44,307 bases of DNA from Phycisphaerales bacterium (GTDB taxonomy: Bacteria > Planctomycetota > Phycisphaerae > Phycisphaerales > UBA1924): NCBI GenBank assembly GCA_019750095.1, contig JAIEOW010000036.1, positions 1-44,307 of the forward strand, read 5' to 3'. Below the pieces are notes generated by a model. It was given only the letters and a program-made list of their open reading frames with translations, did no database searches and was not told the origin of the DNA. The position numbers and the translations under genes are program-made. Positions 1 through 7,544 of this stretch are shown here, piece by piece. The first letter of the stretch is position 1. Each line of letters begins with the position of its first letter.

Positions 1-1
1 C

Positions 2-79
2 AACAACAGCGGCACCCTCGAAGTCCTGGACATCTTTGACTTTCTGAACGCCTGGTTTGCCGGCTCCGCGGCGTGCTAA
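2..79 (+). CDS. C-terminal end of a dockerin-domain secreted protein (partial)
   Basis: Only the last 25 codons and the stop are in the window. They read NNSGTLEVLDIFDFLNAWFAGSAAC. The LDIFDFLNAWFAG core and the Cys at the very end match the C-terminal dockerin-like domain that anchors many secreted proteins in Phycisphaerales (often called GC-type dockerin). The same core occurs on the opposite strand at the far end of the window. The function of the missing N-terminal part cannot be told. It is convergent with the PEGA lipoprotein, with 14 bases between the stop codons. Confidence 0.8.
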   Translation, partial: NNSGTLEVLDIFDFLNAWFAGSAAC

Positions 80-93
80 CTCTTGCTTGCGAT

Positions 94-540
94 CTACTTT
101 GCCGTGTCTTCGGGCGCCAGCTTCCCCCGAAGCTCCCGCGCCCGCTCAATCACCTCGCGCTCCCCCGCTTCCTTATCCGGATTCGCCTCCACCACCGGCA
201 ACAGCACATAGTGCCACTTCACCACGTTGTGCAGCTTCGCCGGCACCGCCTCCGCCGCGATGTCCAAAGGCGGCAGCTCATACACCGGCGCGTTCGCCTT
301 CTGCTTCACGATGATCGGCTCATACCCCTCTCGCCGCACGCGCACGTCATACGTGCCATAGTGCGTGAAGTCCGTCTGCAGCGGCGTCCTTCCCACCTCA
401 ACATCATTGATCCACACCAGCGCGCCCGGTGGCTCGCTCGTCACATGGATCGTCCGCTTCAAACACCCGCCCAGCGCAAGCACAACCACCGCCATCACGC
501 CCACGCCCGCCGCGATTGTTCTGCTCTTTGCCGCGTTCAT
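94..540 (-). CDS. PEGA-domain lipoprotein
   Basis: 148 residues. The N-terminus has a short basic region, a hydrophobic stretch and a lipobox LGGC with the acylated Cys at residue 26, so the protein is probably a lipoprotein. Residues about 30-75 (TIHVTSEPPGALVWINDVE, then GRTPLQTDF and VRVRREGYEPI) are a typical PEGA domain, a small beta-sandwich found in surface and periplasmic proteins. The C-terminus (110-148) is charged and probably helical. It is divergent from the glycosyltransferase that starts at 578, only 37 bases away. PEGA domains carry no enzymatic activity, so the exact role is unknown; a structural or binding role at the envelope is inferred. Confidence 0.85.
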   Translation of the reverse strand: MNAAKSRTIAAGVGVMAVVVLALGGCLKRTIHVTSEPPGALVWINDVEVGRTPLQTDFTHYGTYDVRVRREGYEPIIVKQKANAPVYELPPLDIAAEAVPAKLHNVVKWHYVLLPVVEANPDKEAGEREVIERARELRGKLAPEDTAK

Positions 541-577
541 CGCACCAGCGTATCAACTCCCATACGCTCCCGCCACG

Positions 578-1831
578 ATGCGCATCCTGCACATCTCCAC
601 CCGGCTCATCCTCGGCGGCTCCCAGGAAAACACCGTCCTCTCCTGCGAGCATCAGGCCCGCCGCGGGCATGATGTCCACCTGGCCTTCGGCCCCATTTAC
701 GGCCCCGAGGGCTCGCTCCTCTCCCGCGTCGAGTCCTTCCAAGCCGCAGACGGCAAACGCATCACCACCCACGTCCTGCCCCACCTCCGCCGCGAGGTGC
801 ATCCGTGGCACGACCACTTCTGCTTCCACCATGACCTCAAACGGCTGATCCGCACCGTCCAGCCCGACATCGTGCACACCCACTCCTCCAAAGCCGGAAT
901 CCTCGGCCGCTGGGCCGCCTGGCTGGAATCCGCCAAGCGCGACGCTGGCCACCCCCTGGGCGTCGTCCACACCATCCACGGCCCGCCCTTCATGCCCATC
1001 GAAGGCGGCCCGCTCACCCGCCTCAAAGTCCGCCTCAACAACACGATCTACACCCACGCCGAACGCTTCGCCGCCAAACGCTGCCACGTCATCGCGAGTG
1101 TCGCCGACGCCATGACCACGCAGTTCCGCGCCCGCGGCATCGGCCGCCCGGATCAGTTCGTCACCGTCCGCTCGGGCATGGAGATTGGCCCGTTTCTCCA
1201 CCCGGCCCACGGCCAATCCCGCGACGAAGTCCGCGCCGCGCTCGGCATCAAGCCCGCCGACTTCATCCTCGGCACCGTCGCCCGCCTCGCCCAGCACAAG
1301 GGCCACGACGACATCCTCGACGCACTCGCACGCGACTTTGCCTCGCGCCCAAACCTCAAACTCCTCTGGGTCGGCGACGGCTGGTGGCGCGATCGCCTCG
1401 TCTCTCGCGCTCGCCAGATGGGCCTCGACGAATCCCGCCTCATCCTCCCCGGCCTCGTCTCGCCGGACCGCATCCCCGGCCTCATGCGCGCCATGGACGC
1501 CCTCTCCCACCCAAGCTATCGCGAAGGCCTTCCAAGAACCGTCCCCCAAGCCCTGCTCAGCGGCGTCTGCCCCATCGCCTACGACTGCGACGGCACCGGC
1601 GAGATCTGCAAGGACATGCACACCGGCCGATTGGTGCCCACCGGCAATCGAGCGGCCTTACGCAGCGCGATCCTCTGGGCGATGGACAATCCCGCCGAGC
1701 GAGCACGGCTCGCAAGCACCGGCCGCGAAATGTGTACAGCAACGTTCAGCGCAGAGCACATGGCCGATGAACTCGCAGCAGCGTATGAACGCGCTCAATC
1801 CGAGGCCCGGGCGCAAGCCCGGGCACGCTAG
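578..1831 (+). CDS. Glycosyltransferase family 4 protein
   Basis: 417 residues from the ATG at 578, which opens the Rossmann strand MRILHISTRLILGGSQENT; the frame is open further upstream but only that ATG gives a normal GT4 start. The N-terminal domain contains DIVHTHSSKAGILGRWAA and VVHTIHGPPF. The C-terminal donor-binding domain contains LGTVARLAQHKGHDDILDA and HPSYREGLPRTVPQALLSG. It probably transfers a sugar from a nucleotide donor in polysaccharide or glycolipid synthesis; donor and acceptor are unknown. Two oddities: the usual E-x7-E motif reads E-x7-Q (Glu316, Gln324), and the last residues (SEARAQARAR) and the stop codon are supplied by the REP pair that starts at 1792, so the native C-terminus has probably been replaced by repeat DNA. 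Confidence 0.9.
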   Translation: MRILHISTRLILGGSQENTVLSCEHQARRGHDVHLAFGPIYGPEGSLLSRVESFQAADGKRITTHVLPHLRREVHPWHDHFCFHHDLKRLIRTVQPDIVHTHSSKAGILGRWAAWLESAKRDAGHPLGVVHTIHGPPFMPIEGGPLTRLKVRLNNTIYTHAERFAAKRCHVIASVADAMTTQFRARGIGRPDQFVTVRSGMEIGPFLHPAHGQSRDEVRAALGIKPADFILGTVARLAQHKGHDDILDALARDFASRPNLKLLWVGDGWWRDRLVSRARQMGLDESRLILPGLVSPDRIPGLMRAMDALSHPSYREGLPRTVPQALLSGVCPIAYDCDGTGEICKDMHTGRLVPTGNRAALRSAILWAMDNPAERARLASTGREMCTATFSAEHMADELAAAYERAQSEARAQARAR

Positions 1832-1894
1832 ACATCGCATCATTCACCCCGCTCCCCACAACAAAGGTGCCAGGGCTCGCGCCCAGGCCTCGGA
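1792..1894. repeat. REP pair (BIME-like), family A, copy 1
   Basis: A 103-bp unit made of two REP-like hairpins in opposite orientation. The left half contains GCCCGGGCGCAAGCCCGGGC, which folds with stem GCCCGGGC/GCCCGGGC around CGCAA or similar. The right half, GGTGCCAGGGCTCGCGCCC followed by AGGCCTCGGA, is a diverged reverse complement of the left half. By eye it matches copy 2 (2421-2523) at 98 of 103 positions, with all five differences in the central spacer. The left half provides the end of the GT4 reading frame. It lies 43 bp upstream of a RAYT transposase start. Confidence 0.9.
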
Positions 1895-1937
1895 CGAGAC
1901 ACTTGACACCAAGACGCAAATACAACAAACTCTGCCC

Positions 1938-2411
1938 ATGGCGACTTTCCGAGATTCGCCGCTTGCATATCTCATCACATGGTCCTGCTATGGCGCACGC
2001 CTGCACGGCGACGATCGCGGCACCGTCGATCACCTGCACAACATTCCCGATACCCCCCTTCTTCCTGCGAGCCATGCTCGTTTGAAACTCAACGCACACC
2101 AGATGGCGGAAGAGGCGCTCGAGTTGTCGGATAGAGAACGAGCGGTCGTCGAACAGGCCATTCGCGACCACTGCAAGATTCGGTGCTGGCCGCTACAGGC
2201 TCTGAACATCCGGACAAACCACGTCCACCTCGTGGCCGGTGCTGCAACGAAACCTGAGACCATGATGGGTCAGTTCAAGGCGTGGTCCAGTCGGCGATTG
2301 CGTGAGTCTGGTTTAGCAAGAGAAAAAATCTGGACACCACACGGCAGTACCAAGTACCTGTGGGACGAGCGTGCGATCGTCGAAGCCGTTCAATACGTTC
2401 TCAACCAGTAA
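1938..2411 (+). CDS. REP-associated tyrosine transposase (RAYT, IS200-like Y1 family)
   Basis: 157 residues, start ATG at 1938 (MATFRDSPLAYLITWSCYGA). The N-terminal YLITWSCYGARLHGDDRG is typical of one RAYT/TnpA-REP subgroup. The HUH metal-binding motif is at residues 95-97 (NHVHLV) and the candidate nucleophile is the Tyr of VQYVLNQ at the C-terminus. RAYTs are single-strand DNA nucleases that recognise REP hairpins. The gene lies between two 103-bp REP pairs (1792-1894 and 2421-2523), the classic RAYT/REP arrangement, so this protein is the likely processing enzyme of family A. The frame is intact. The protein ends just after the Tyr motif, shorter than the RAYT-like segment inside leuS. 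The wider open frame upstream (from 1185) is a shadow of the GT4 gene. Confidence 0.9.
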   Translation: MATFRDSPLAYLITWSCYGARLHGDDRGTVDHLHNIPDTPLLPASHARLKLNAHQMAEEALELSDRERAVVEQAIRDHCKIRCWPLQALNIRTNHVHLVAGAATKPETMMGQFKAWSSRRLRESGLAREKIWTPHGSTKYLWDERAIVEAVQYVLNQ

Positions 2412-2420
2412 CGGATTGTG

Positions 2421-2523
2421 CGCTCAATCCGAGGCCCGGGCGCAAGCCCGGGCACGCTAGACATCGCATCACCCAATCTGCTCCCCACAACAAAGGTGCC
2501 AGGGCTCGCGCCCAGGCCTCGGA
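2421..2523. repeat. REP pair (BIME-like), family A, copy 2
   Basis: Same 103-bp structure as copy 1, in the same orientation, starting 9 bases after the RAYT stop codon. The left hairpin (2431-2453) and the right inverted hairpin (2496-2523) are identical to copy 1; only the middle spacer differs. It ends 10 bases before the stop codon of the convergent DUF2007-like gene. The near identity of copies 1 and 2 suggests recent duplication together with the RAYT, or gene conversion. Confidence 0.9.
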
Positions 2524-2532
2524 TCGAAGGGA

Positions 2533-3015
2533 TCACCGCTCCTCCCGTCCCTCCCACACTCCGCGTGCCGCCATCACGATCGCCGAGACGATCAGCACGC
2601 CGCCGATCATCTGCACGATCTTGTCCCCGCGCATCACCCCGGCCGAGACCACAAACAGCCCCGCCGGCGCGAGCACGATCACCAGCGTCCACATCCACCG
2701 CTTGGCCCGCGCATACTGCAACAGCTCCGTCGCCTCGGCGTCCTCGTCCCCCATCTCGGCCTCATCCCACTGGATCTCCCGGGCATCACGCCGGATCGAT
2801 TCCAGCTCCCGCCGAGCCGTCTCCAGTTCGGCCTCAAACACCATCACTTTCACCCCCCCATCCGACCCCACCGGCACACCCCAAAGCATCGCCCCCGGCA
2901 CACCCACCACCCGCGCCTCAACCCCCCGCTCGCGCAACGCCGCCGCGATCGTCTCGGCCTCGAACGCCGTCGCCGTCGTCGCCACCACCACCGTCCGCTC
3001 GTTCTCGCCGGTCAT
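2533..3015 (-). CDS. DUF2007-like membrane protein
   Basis: 160 residues. The N-terminal half (about 8-75) reads VVVATTATAFEAETIAAALRE, then GVEARVVG and a strand VKVMVFEAELETARRELESI. This resembles DUF2007, the small fold annotated as putative signal-transducing protein, in which an added residue range is bound by a ferredoxin-like domain. A charged linker (80-105) follows, then two predicted transmembrane helices at about 108-128 and 133-150. The N-terminal domain is expected in the cytoplasm. The gene sits between REP pairs copies 2 and 3. No operon partner is evident. The family call rests on sequence pattern only; the molecular role is unknown. Confidence 0.65.
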   Translation of the reverse strand: MTGENERTVVVATTATAFEAETIAAALRERGVEARVVGVPGAMLWGVPVGSDGGVKVMVFEAELETARRELESIRRDAREIQWDEAEMGDEDAEATELLQYARAKRWMWTLVIVLAPAGLFVVSAGVMRGDKIVQMIGGVLIVSAIVMAARGVWEGREER

Positions 3016-3032
3016 TGATGAATGGTATCAAC

Positions 3033-3136
3033 CTCAATCCGAGGCCCGGGCGCAAGCCCGGGCACCCAAGCCACCGCAATCGCACATCGCGCCACTCTCC
3101 ACAACCGATACAAGCACCCGCGCTCAGGCCGCGGAT
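3033..3136. repeat. REP pair (BIME-like), family A, copy 3 (diverged)
   Basis: The left hairpin (CTCAATCCGAGGCCCGGGCG then CAAGCCCGGGCAC) is identical to copies 1 and 2. The spacer is different and the right hairpin (about 3111-3136, ACCCGCGCTCAGGCCGCGGATGA) is clearly diverged. It fills the divergent intergenic space between the DUF2007-like gene and the LOG-family gene, so it may lie over their promoters. Confidence 0.8.
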
Positions 3137-3194
3137 GAAAGCCCGATTCCATCGAACCCACGCCACCGCTTTGGCCGATACTCAACGTTGCATC

Positions 3195-4007
3195 ATGCCA
3201 CCACCCCCCACCCCCTCCTCCCTCGGCCTGCCAACCTCCGTCAGCGCCGCCCGCTGGGGCAAGGCCACGCGACACGTCGACGAAGGACGCTTCCTCGAAG
3301 GCCCGCGTTCTCGCCGCTTCGAGCTGCTCCGCGTATTCCGCATCTGCTTCGAGTTCATCAAGGGCTTCCGCGCTCTCCACTTCGTCGGCCCATGCATCAC
3401 CGTCTTCGGCTCCGCTCGCTTCAAAGAAGACCACCCCTACTACCACCTCGCGCGCGACACCTCCGCCAGACTCGCCAAGCTCGGGTTCACCATCATGACC
3501 GGCGGCGGCCCCGGCATCATGGAAGCCGCCAACCGCGGCGCTCGCGATGAAAACGCCTTCACCATCGGCTGCAACATCACGCTTCCCATGGAGCAGCAGC
3601 CCAACCCCCACGTTGATAAGTTCATCGAGTTCCGCTACTTCTTCGTGCGCAAGGTCATGCTCGTCAAATACTCCTACGCCTTCGTCGTCTTCCCCGGCGG
3701 CTTCGGCACCATGGACGAGCTCTTCGAGGCCATCACCCTCATCCAGACCGGCAAGATCCAGGACTTCCCCGTCGTCCTCCTCGGCAGGGACTACTGGGAA
3801 CCCATGCTCGAGTTCATGCGCAAAAGCATGATCCCCGTCGGCACCATCAGCCCCGAAGACCTCGACCTCATGCTCGTCACCGACGACCCCGCCGAGGCCG
3901 TCGACCACATCGTCGAGATCGCCCAGAAGAAGTTCGGCTTCGCCTGGAAACCCAGGGCCAAACGCCGCTGGTGGCTCTTCGAGCGCAACGGCCACTCGCG
4001 CGCGTAG
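3195..4007 (+). CDS. LOG family (TIGR00730) nucleoside 5'-monophosphate phosphoribohydrolase-like protein
   Basis: 270 residues from ATG 3195 (MPPPPTPSSLGLP). Family motifs are clear: ITVFGSARF, then GFTIMTGGGPGIMEAANRGA and the signature FPGGFGTMDELFEAITLIQ (PGGxGTxxE). LOG proteins form a Rossmann-like lysine-decarboxylase-fold dimer and, where tested, release ribose-5-phosphate from adenosine or cytokinin riboside monophosphates. Length is above the usual ~190 residues because of an N-terminal helical region (EGPRSRRFELLRVFRICFEF) and a C-terminal basic tail, a form common in bacteria outside plants' symbionts. An earlier ATG at 3134 lies inside the REP pair and is less likely. The physiological substrate is not known. 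Confidence 0.88.
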   Translation: MPPPPTPSSLGLPTSVSAARWGKATRHVDEGRFLEGPRSRRFELLRVFRICFEFIKGFRALHFVGPCITVFGSARFKEDHPYYHLARDTSARLAKLGFTIMTGGGPGIMEAANRGARDENAFTIGCNITLPMEQQPNPHVDKFIEFRYFFVRKVMLVKYSYAFVVFPGGFGTMDELFEAITLIQTGKIQDFPVVLLGRDYWEPMLEFMRKSMIPVGTISPEDLDLMLVTDDPAEAVDHIVEIAQKKFGFAWKPRAKRRWWLFERNGHSRA

Positions 4008-4172
4008 CGGCTCATGCATCACAACATGCATCGATGCTCTGACTCCAGATCTTCAACGCGAAGCCCGCGATGATCGCGAAGAAGCACCAAGGTCCTGGTG
4101 AGGCGCGTTGGCTCCCGGCCTAATCTCCGCGCGACTTCGATATCTCCGCCTTCTCCGCGTTCCTGCCTCATC

Positions 4173-5033
4173 TCATCGCCGCCGACGGCTCGCGCCCATC
4201 GCCAGCATCGCCAGCACACCCACCGACGTCGGCGCGGGCACGACATCAAATGTTGTCCCGATGAGTGCTAGGTTGTCCGCCGTGCGCTGGTTCGCAGTGA
4301 TCTGCGCGCCCCAGACCGAATCCGCCAGCGCAAGCTGCGAAAACGTCGAGATCGTTGTGCCGGCCCACGGGTTCACCTGCACCGTGCGCTCTGCCAGGTC
4401 GGTCACGGTGTAGCGGAAGCGGTAGATATCGACCCAGTTTCCGCGTGCGCCGAAGTACTGGTTCCCGATCGCCGCGGGCACCATGCCCCCGGGCGGCCCG
4501 ATGGGATCGCCGGTGTTCGGATCAAACGTGAACAGTTCCGGCACGCCGGTGAGCGCATCGCCCGCGGAATACGGCGCGATGCCGACGATGTCCTGCATGG
4601 TGGGATCCTGCAGTTCCGGCCCGACGCTCGAGTTGATCCCGCCATTGAACCCGGAGTTGAGCGAGAACAGATAGCGATACTGGGCCGCAAGCCCGCTCAC
4701 CGTGCCCGGCGCGCTGATGCCCAATGCGTTGGAGTACGTCCCGTCGCTGTTGCTGATGATCCCACGCGCGAGCGTGCCGCGCCCTTGTGCTTCGCCCGGC
4801 ATCTGCACGCGGAGATTCACCCCGCCGAACATCAGCGTCGCGTCATTGGTCACCCGCGCCTGCACGGCGAAGTCCAGCACGTTGTCATTCGCGTCGGCCA
4901 CCGTCTGCCCGGTGCGTTCGATCGTGCGCAGCTCGACTCGAAACTGCGCCATCGCCGGCGCTGCGAGGGCCATCACCGCTGCCGCCGCGCTCGCCGTGAT
5001 CGCCGAAGATCCAAGAACAGTGTGCCGAACCAT
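4173..5033 (-). CDS. Secreted protein with PEP-CTERM-like sorting tail (paralogue 1)
   Basis: 286 residues from ATG 5033, chosen because AAGGAG lies 6-10 bases upstream; the longer frame from 5060 lacks this. There is a signal peptide ending near APAMAQ. The mature domain is beta-rich and unrecognised (TVADANDNVLDFAVQARVTN, GNQYFGARGNWVDIYRFRYT). The C-terminus VVPAPTSVGVLAMLAMGASRRRR has the VPAP motif, one hydrophobic helix and a basic end, like PEP-CTERM signals processed by exosortase. The next gene upstream on the same strand (5114-5971) is a full-length paralogue, so the pair arose by tandem duplication. Function is unknown; a structural envelope or matrix protein is a guess. Confidence 0.85.
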   Translation of the reverse strand: MVRHTVLGSSAITASAAAAVMALAAPAMAQFRVELRTIERTGQTVADANDNVLDFAVQARVTNDATLMFGGVNLRVQMPGEAQGRGTLARGIISNSDGTYSNALGISAPGTVSGLAAQYRYLFSLNSGFNGGINSSVGPELQDPTMQDIVGIAPYSAGDALTGVPELFTFDPNTGDPIGPPGGMVPAAIGNQYFGARGNWVDIYRFRYTVTDLAERTVQVNPWAGTTISTFSQLALADSVWGAQITANQRTADNLALIGTTFDVVPAPTSVGVLAMLAMGASRRRR

Positions 5034-5113
5034 CGCTCTCTCCTTCTGCGTGCGACGCACGCTCGCTCCAATCTCCGCTCGCGCGGAGCGTGTGAATCAG
5101 ACACCAACATAAA

Positions 5114-5971
5114 TCACGCGCGACGCCGACGGATCACCAGTGCGCTAAAGCCCAGCGCGAGCGCCGAGGCCGGAGCGGGGATGACCTGGAACGTGGTGCC
5201 AAAGTTTGTGACCCTCGACGGCTCCACGTCGTTGCCGAGGGTCTGTGCGCCCCAGATGCTCTCGACCAGCGAGAGCTGGCTGAACCACTTGCCATTGCCG
5301 TCGGGCAGCGGGTTCACTGGCACGGTGCGCGGCGTGAAGTTGGTGACGGTGTACCGGAAGCGATAGATGTCGATCCAGTTGCCGCGAGCACCGAAGTACT
5401 GGTTGCCGATCGCCTGTGGGACCGTGTTCCCCGCGGGAGCGATCGGCTCGCCTGTATTGGGGTCAAATGTGAACAGGCCCGGCGTGTTGACGAGGCCATC
5501 GCCGCCCGGGAAGGGGGAGATGCCGACAATGTCCTGGATTGCCGGATTGTGGAGGGCGGGGCCGACGTTGGCGTTGATTCCCCCGTTGAACGCGCTGTTG
5601 AGCCCGATGAGGTAGCGATAGCTTGCCGCGACGCCGCTGAGTGTCCCCGGGGCCGAGACGCCCAGTGCGCTCGAATAGGTTCCATCGGTATTGCTGTTAA
5701 TCCCGCGGGCGAGCATGCCACTGGCTTGCGATTCCCCGGGCATCTGAATCATCAGGCCCCCGCCCGCATACATCGCGGTGGATGAGTTTGTGACGCGGAC
5801 GCGCACGGCAAAGTCCAGCACGTTGTCCGTCGGGTCCACGAGCGTCTGCCCAGTGCGCTCGACGATCTGGTACTCAAAGCGCACCTGTGCAGTGGCCGAG
5901 CCAGTGCACAGGCCAACGACACACAAACATCCAGGCAGGCCGAAGCCCGCGCGGGGAATCCGGGTTCTCAT
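5114..5971 (-). CDS. Secreted protein with PEP-CTERM-like sorting tail (paralogue 2)
   Basis: 285 residues from ATG 5971 (MRTRIPRAGFGLPG), preceded by GAGAGAAG. A GTG five codons earlier is also in frame. The signal peptide ends near GSATAQ. It shares with paralogue 1 the segments ERTGQT, DNVLDFAV, NGGIN, LFTFDPNTG, IGNQYFGARGNW, DIYRFRYTVT and the closing VIPAPASALALGFSALVIRRRR. Length and domain order are the same, so both are complete and under selection. 80 bases separate it from paralogue 1 downstream, so the two may be co-transcribed. It lies 141 bases downstream of the histidine kinase stop on the same strand. The role is unknown. Confidence 0.85.
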   Translation of the reverse strand: MRTRIPRAGFGLPGCLCVVGLCTGSATAQVRFEYQIVERTGQTLVDPTDNVLDFAVRVRVTNSSTAMYAGGGLMIQMPGESQASGMLARGINSNTDGTYSSALGVSAPGTLSGVAASYRYLIGLNSAFNGGINANVGPALHNPAIQDIVGISPFPGGDGLVNTPGLFTFDPNTGEPIAPAGNTVPQAIGNQYFGARGNWIDIYRFRYTVTNFTPRTVPVNPLPDGNGKWFSQLSLVESIWGAQTLGNDVEPSRVTNFGTTFQVIPAPASALALGFSALVIRRRRA

Positions 5972-6112
5972 GGTCTTCTCTCTCACTCGCGGGGCAGGAT
6001 TACCCCTGCACTAGTACGTAACGATGAACATTATCTGGCGAAATGGCGGGTATTCAAGGGCCATGTTGTCAATTCGCCAAGCCTTTGCGGCACGGAAGGA
6101 TGCGAATGTGGG

Positions 6113-7123
6113 CTATGTGTTCGGAAAGTGTTCGCAACACCTTGACGCCGGCACGATCAGCTGTACCGTCGTTCCCCTTCCCGGAGTGGACCCCACCAGC
6201 AGCCACCCACTGGCACTCTCGATCAGTTGCTTGGTGATGCCCATGCCCAGCCCCGTGCCAACCTCAGCCCCCTCGCGTCGGGCAGTATTGCCGCGGGCGG
6301 CGGTTCGCAGATGCGGCGGCACAAAGAGCTGGGCGAGCTGATCGCTCGTCATCCCGCGGCCGGTGTCCCGAATCGTGATGACTACCCACGGCCCCGGCTG
6401 CATGCACGCGTCATCACTTTGCAACGCCGTGGGGGAGCTCTGCTGACGAGATGCGACCCTCTCCCCAAACCCTGTGCCCCCCCCACTGTTCCACGTGGAA
6501 CATCGGCTGTCGATCGTGCCTGGATCCGCACCCGGAGGCGTCTGCACAATGGCGACGGAGATGTCCATCGCACCCCGACGATCGATCGCGTTTCGGGCGT
6601 TGATCAAGAGGTTCACGAGCGCATGCGTGAGCGCGTGCGGCTCGATTGCCGCGATCACCGGCGCACCACGATCGCTTTGGTCTGCTATCGTGAGCGCAAT
6701 GCCGTCCTTCTCAGGGGATCGGCCCAGACAATCGATCGCGGTGCGCAGACAGGCGAAGACATCGGCTCGCGAGCGATCGGTGGCCGATGAGCCCTCAGGT
6801 GCGCCCGCACTGCGGACCAGCTCAAGGATCGCCGAGGCGATGCGGCTGGTCTGCTCACTGGCCACCAGACACCGTTGCAGTGCCTTCGTCGCCAGGGCGT
6901 GATCATCTGGCTCGGCCAGAGCCATCTGGGCGTAGGACGCGAGGGGGGTCAGGATGTTGTTGAACTCATGGGCAATCATGCCTGCGGCGAGCCCGAGGAC
7001 CGAGAGCCGATGCAGCCGCACCAGTTCCTCGTGGAACATGCCGAGCTCAGAATCGCCAACATCCGCCAAGCGTGTGGATGGCTGGGCTGGGTGCGGACGA
7101 GGTTGGCGGGTCTGGGTGACCAT
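6113..7123 (-). CDS. Sensor histidine kinase (soluble, NtrB-type core)
   Basis: 336 residues from ATG 7123; a GTG at 7189 would add 22 basic residues and neither has a good ribosome site. The H-box is GMIAHEFNNILTPL with the phosphoacceptor His52. The N-box is ALVNLLINARNAI, the G1 box IRDTGRGM and the G2 box GTGLGMGITKQLI. There is no transmembrane segment and no recognisable sensor domain before the H-box, so the signal input is probably a partner protein or cytoplasmic. No response regulator is adjacent. The ATP-binding domain has an unusual insert around residues 195-240 that includes CSTWN, encoded by a perfect parS palindrome (6487-6502). That insert lies between the N and G1 boxes, a loop that tolerates change. 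Confidence 0.88.
   Translation of the reverse strand: MVTQTRQPRPHPAQPSTRLADVGDSELGMFHEELVRLHRLSVLGLAAGMIAHEFNNILTPLASYAQMALAEPDDHALATKALQRCLVASEQTSRIASAILELVRSAGAPEGSSATDRSRADVFACLRTAIDCLGRSPEKDGIALTIADQSDRGAPVIAAIEPHALTHALVNLLINARNAIDRRGAMDISVAIVQTPPGADPGTIDSRCSTWNSGGGTGFGERVASRQQSSPTALQSDDACMQPGPWVVITIRDTGRGMTSDQLAQLFVPPHLRTAARGNTARREGAEVGTGLGMGITKQLIESASGWLLVGSTPGRGTTVQLIVPASRCCEHFPNT
6487..6502. promoter_or_regulatory. parS site 1 (ParB-binding palindrome) inside the kinase gene
   Basis: TGTTCCACGTGGAACA is a perfect 16-bp palindrome. It matches the bacterial chromosomal parS consensus (TGTTTCACGTGAAACA in Bacillus) with one symmetric C/G change. It lies within the histidine kinase coding region, read as CSTWN, 1.7 kb from parB. 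Confidence 0.88.
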
Positions 7124-7311
7124 GATTCGCCGCGGGCGTGGACGGCCGCGACGATGACGCGCATCGTCACCGAGCACGGCAGAAGCCACTCAAACAAGGG
7201 GAGTTGTCCCCGAATCGTCGCGACCAAGTGGCCTGTGCGGGCTATGCCGGGGCCGATCGCGGGTTCTCGGCACCCTGCTCCCGCCCGAGGCCCGCCACAC
7301 CCACGGCGGCA

Positions 7312-7327
7312 TGTTCCACGTGGAACA
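7312..7327. promoter_or_regulatory. parS site 2
   Basis: Second perfect copy of TGTTCCACGTGGAACA, in the intergenic region, 870 bases upstream of the parB start. Identical in all 16 positions to sites 1 and 3. Confidence 0.92.
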
Positions 7328-7426
7328 TGGGGTGGGGAGGGTGGGCCTGAGGGGTGAAAACGGGACCTTGGTGTACGCCCAGGCGGAGATCACCAAAGCC
7401 GGCGCGTGGGGATGGCGGCAGCCGCA

Positions 7427-7462
7427 GGTGCACGGGCTTGCGCCCGCGCCTCAGATCGATGG
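7427..7462. repeat. Single REP-like element, family A, inverted
   Basis: The sequence AGGTGCACGGGCTTGCGCCC followed by GCGCCTCAGATCGATG resembles the reverse complement of the left family A hairpin (GTGCCCGGGCTTGCGCCCGG then GCCTCGGAT). The short stem is CGGGC/GCCCG at 7433-7437 and 7442-7446. It is solitary and diverged, and abuts parS site 3. Confidence 0.55.
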
Positions 7463-7463
7463 A

Positions 7464-7479
7464 TGTTCCACGTGGAACA
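7464..7479. promoter_or_regulatory. parS site 3
   Basis: Third perfect TGTTCCACGTGGAACA, 136 bases from site 2 and 718 bases upstream of the parB start. Three identical palindromes within 1 kb beside parB make the ParB-binding assignment strong. Confidence 0.92.
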
Positions 7480-7544
7480 TACCCCCCCCTCCTCCCCCCG
7501 CACCCTCGACCCCGTGCCCCGGCACTTCCGCCGTCCCGCTTCGA

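Larger units (their letters stand above)
7124..7544. other. Intergenic region with two parS sites and a REP-like hairpin
   Basis: This 421-base stretch between the kinase start and the NUDIX stop has no convincing gene. It holds parS sites at 7312-7327 and 7464-7479 and a single family A-like REP at 7427-7462. The rest, including the first 120 bases with GC-rich coding-like bias, shows nothing I can name. Confidence 0.6.

Noticed and set aside
404-1621. 405-residue antisense frame opposite the GT4 gene
   Set aside because: It has a composition typical of a shadow frame in GC-rich DNA and no recognisable motif, and the sense strand is clearly the GT4 gene. The same applies to long frames opposite the LOG, parB, maf-like and subtilase genes.
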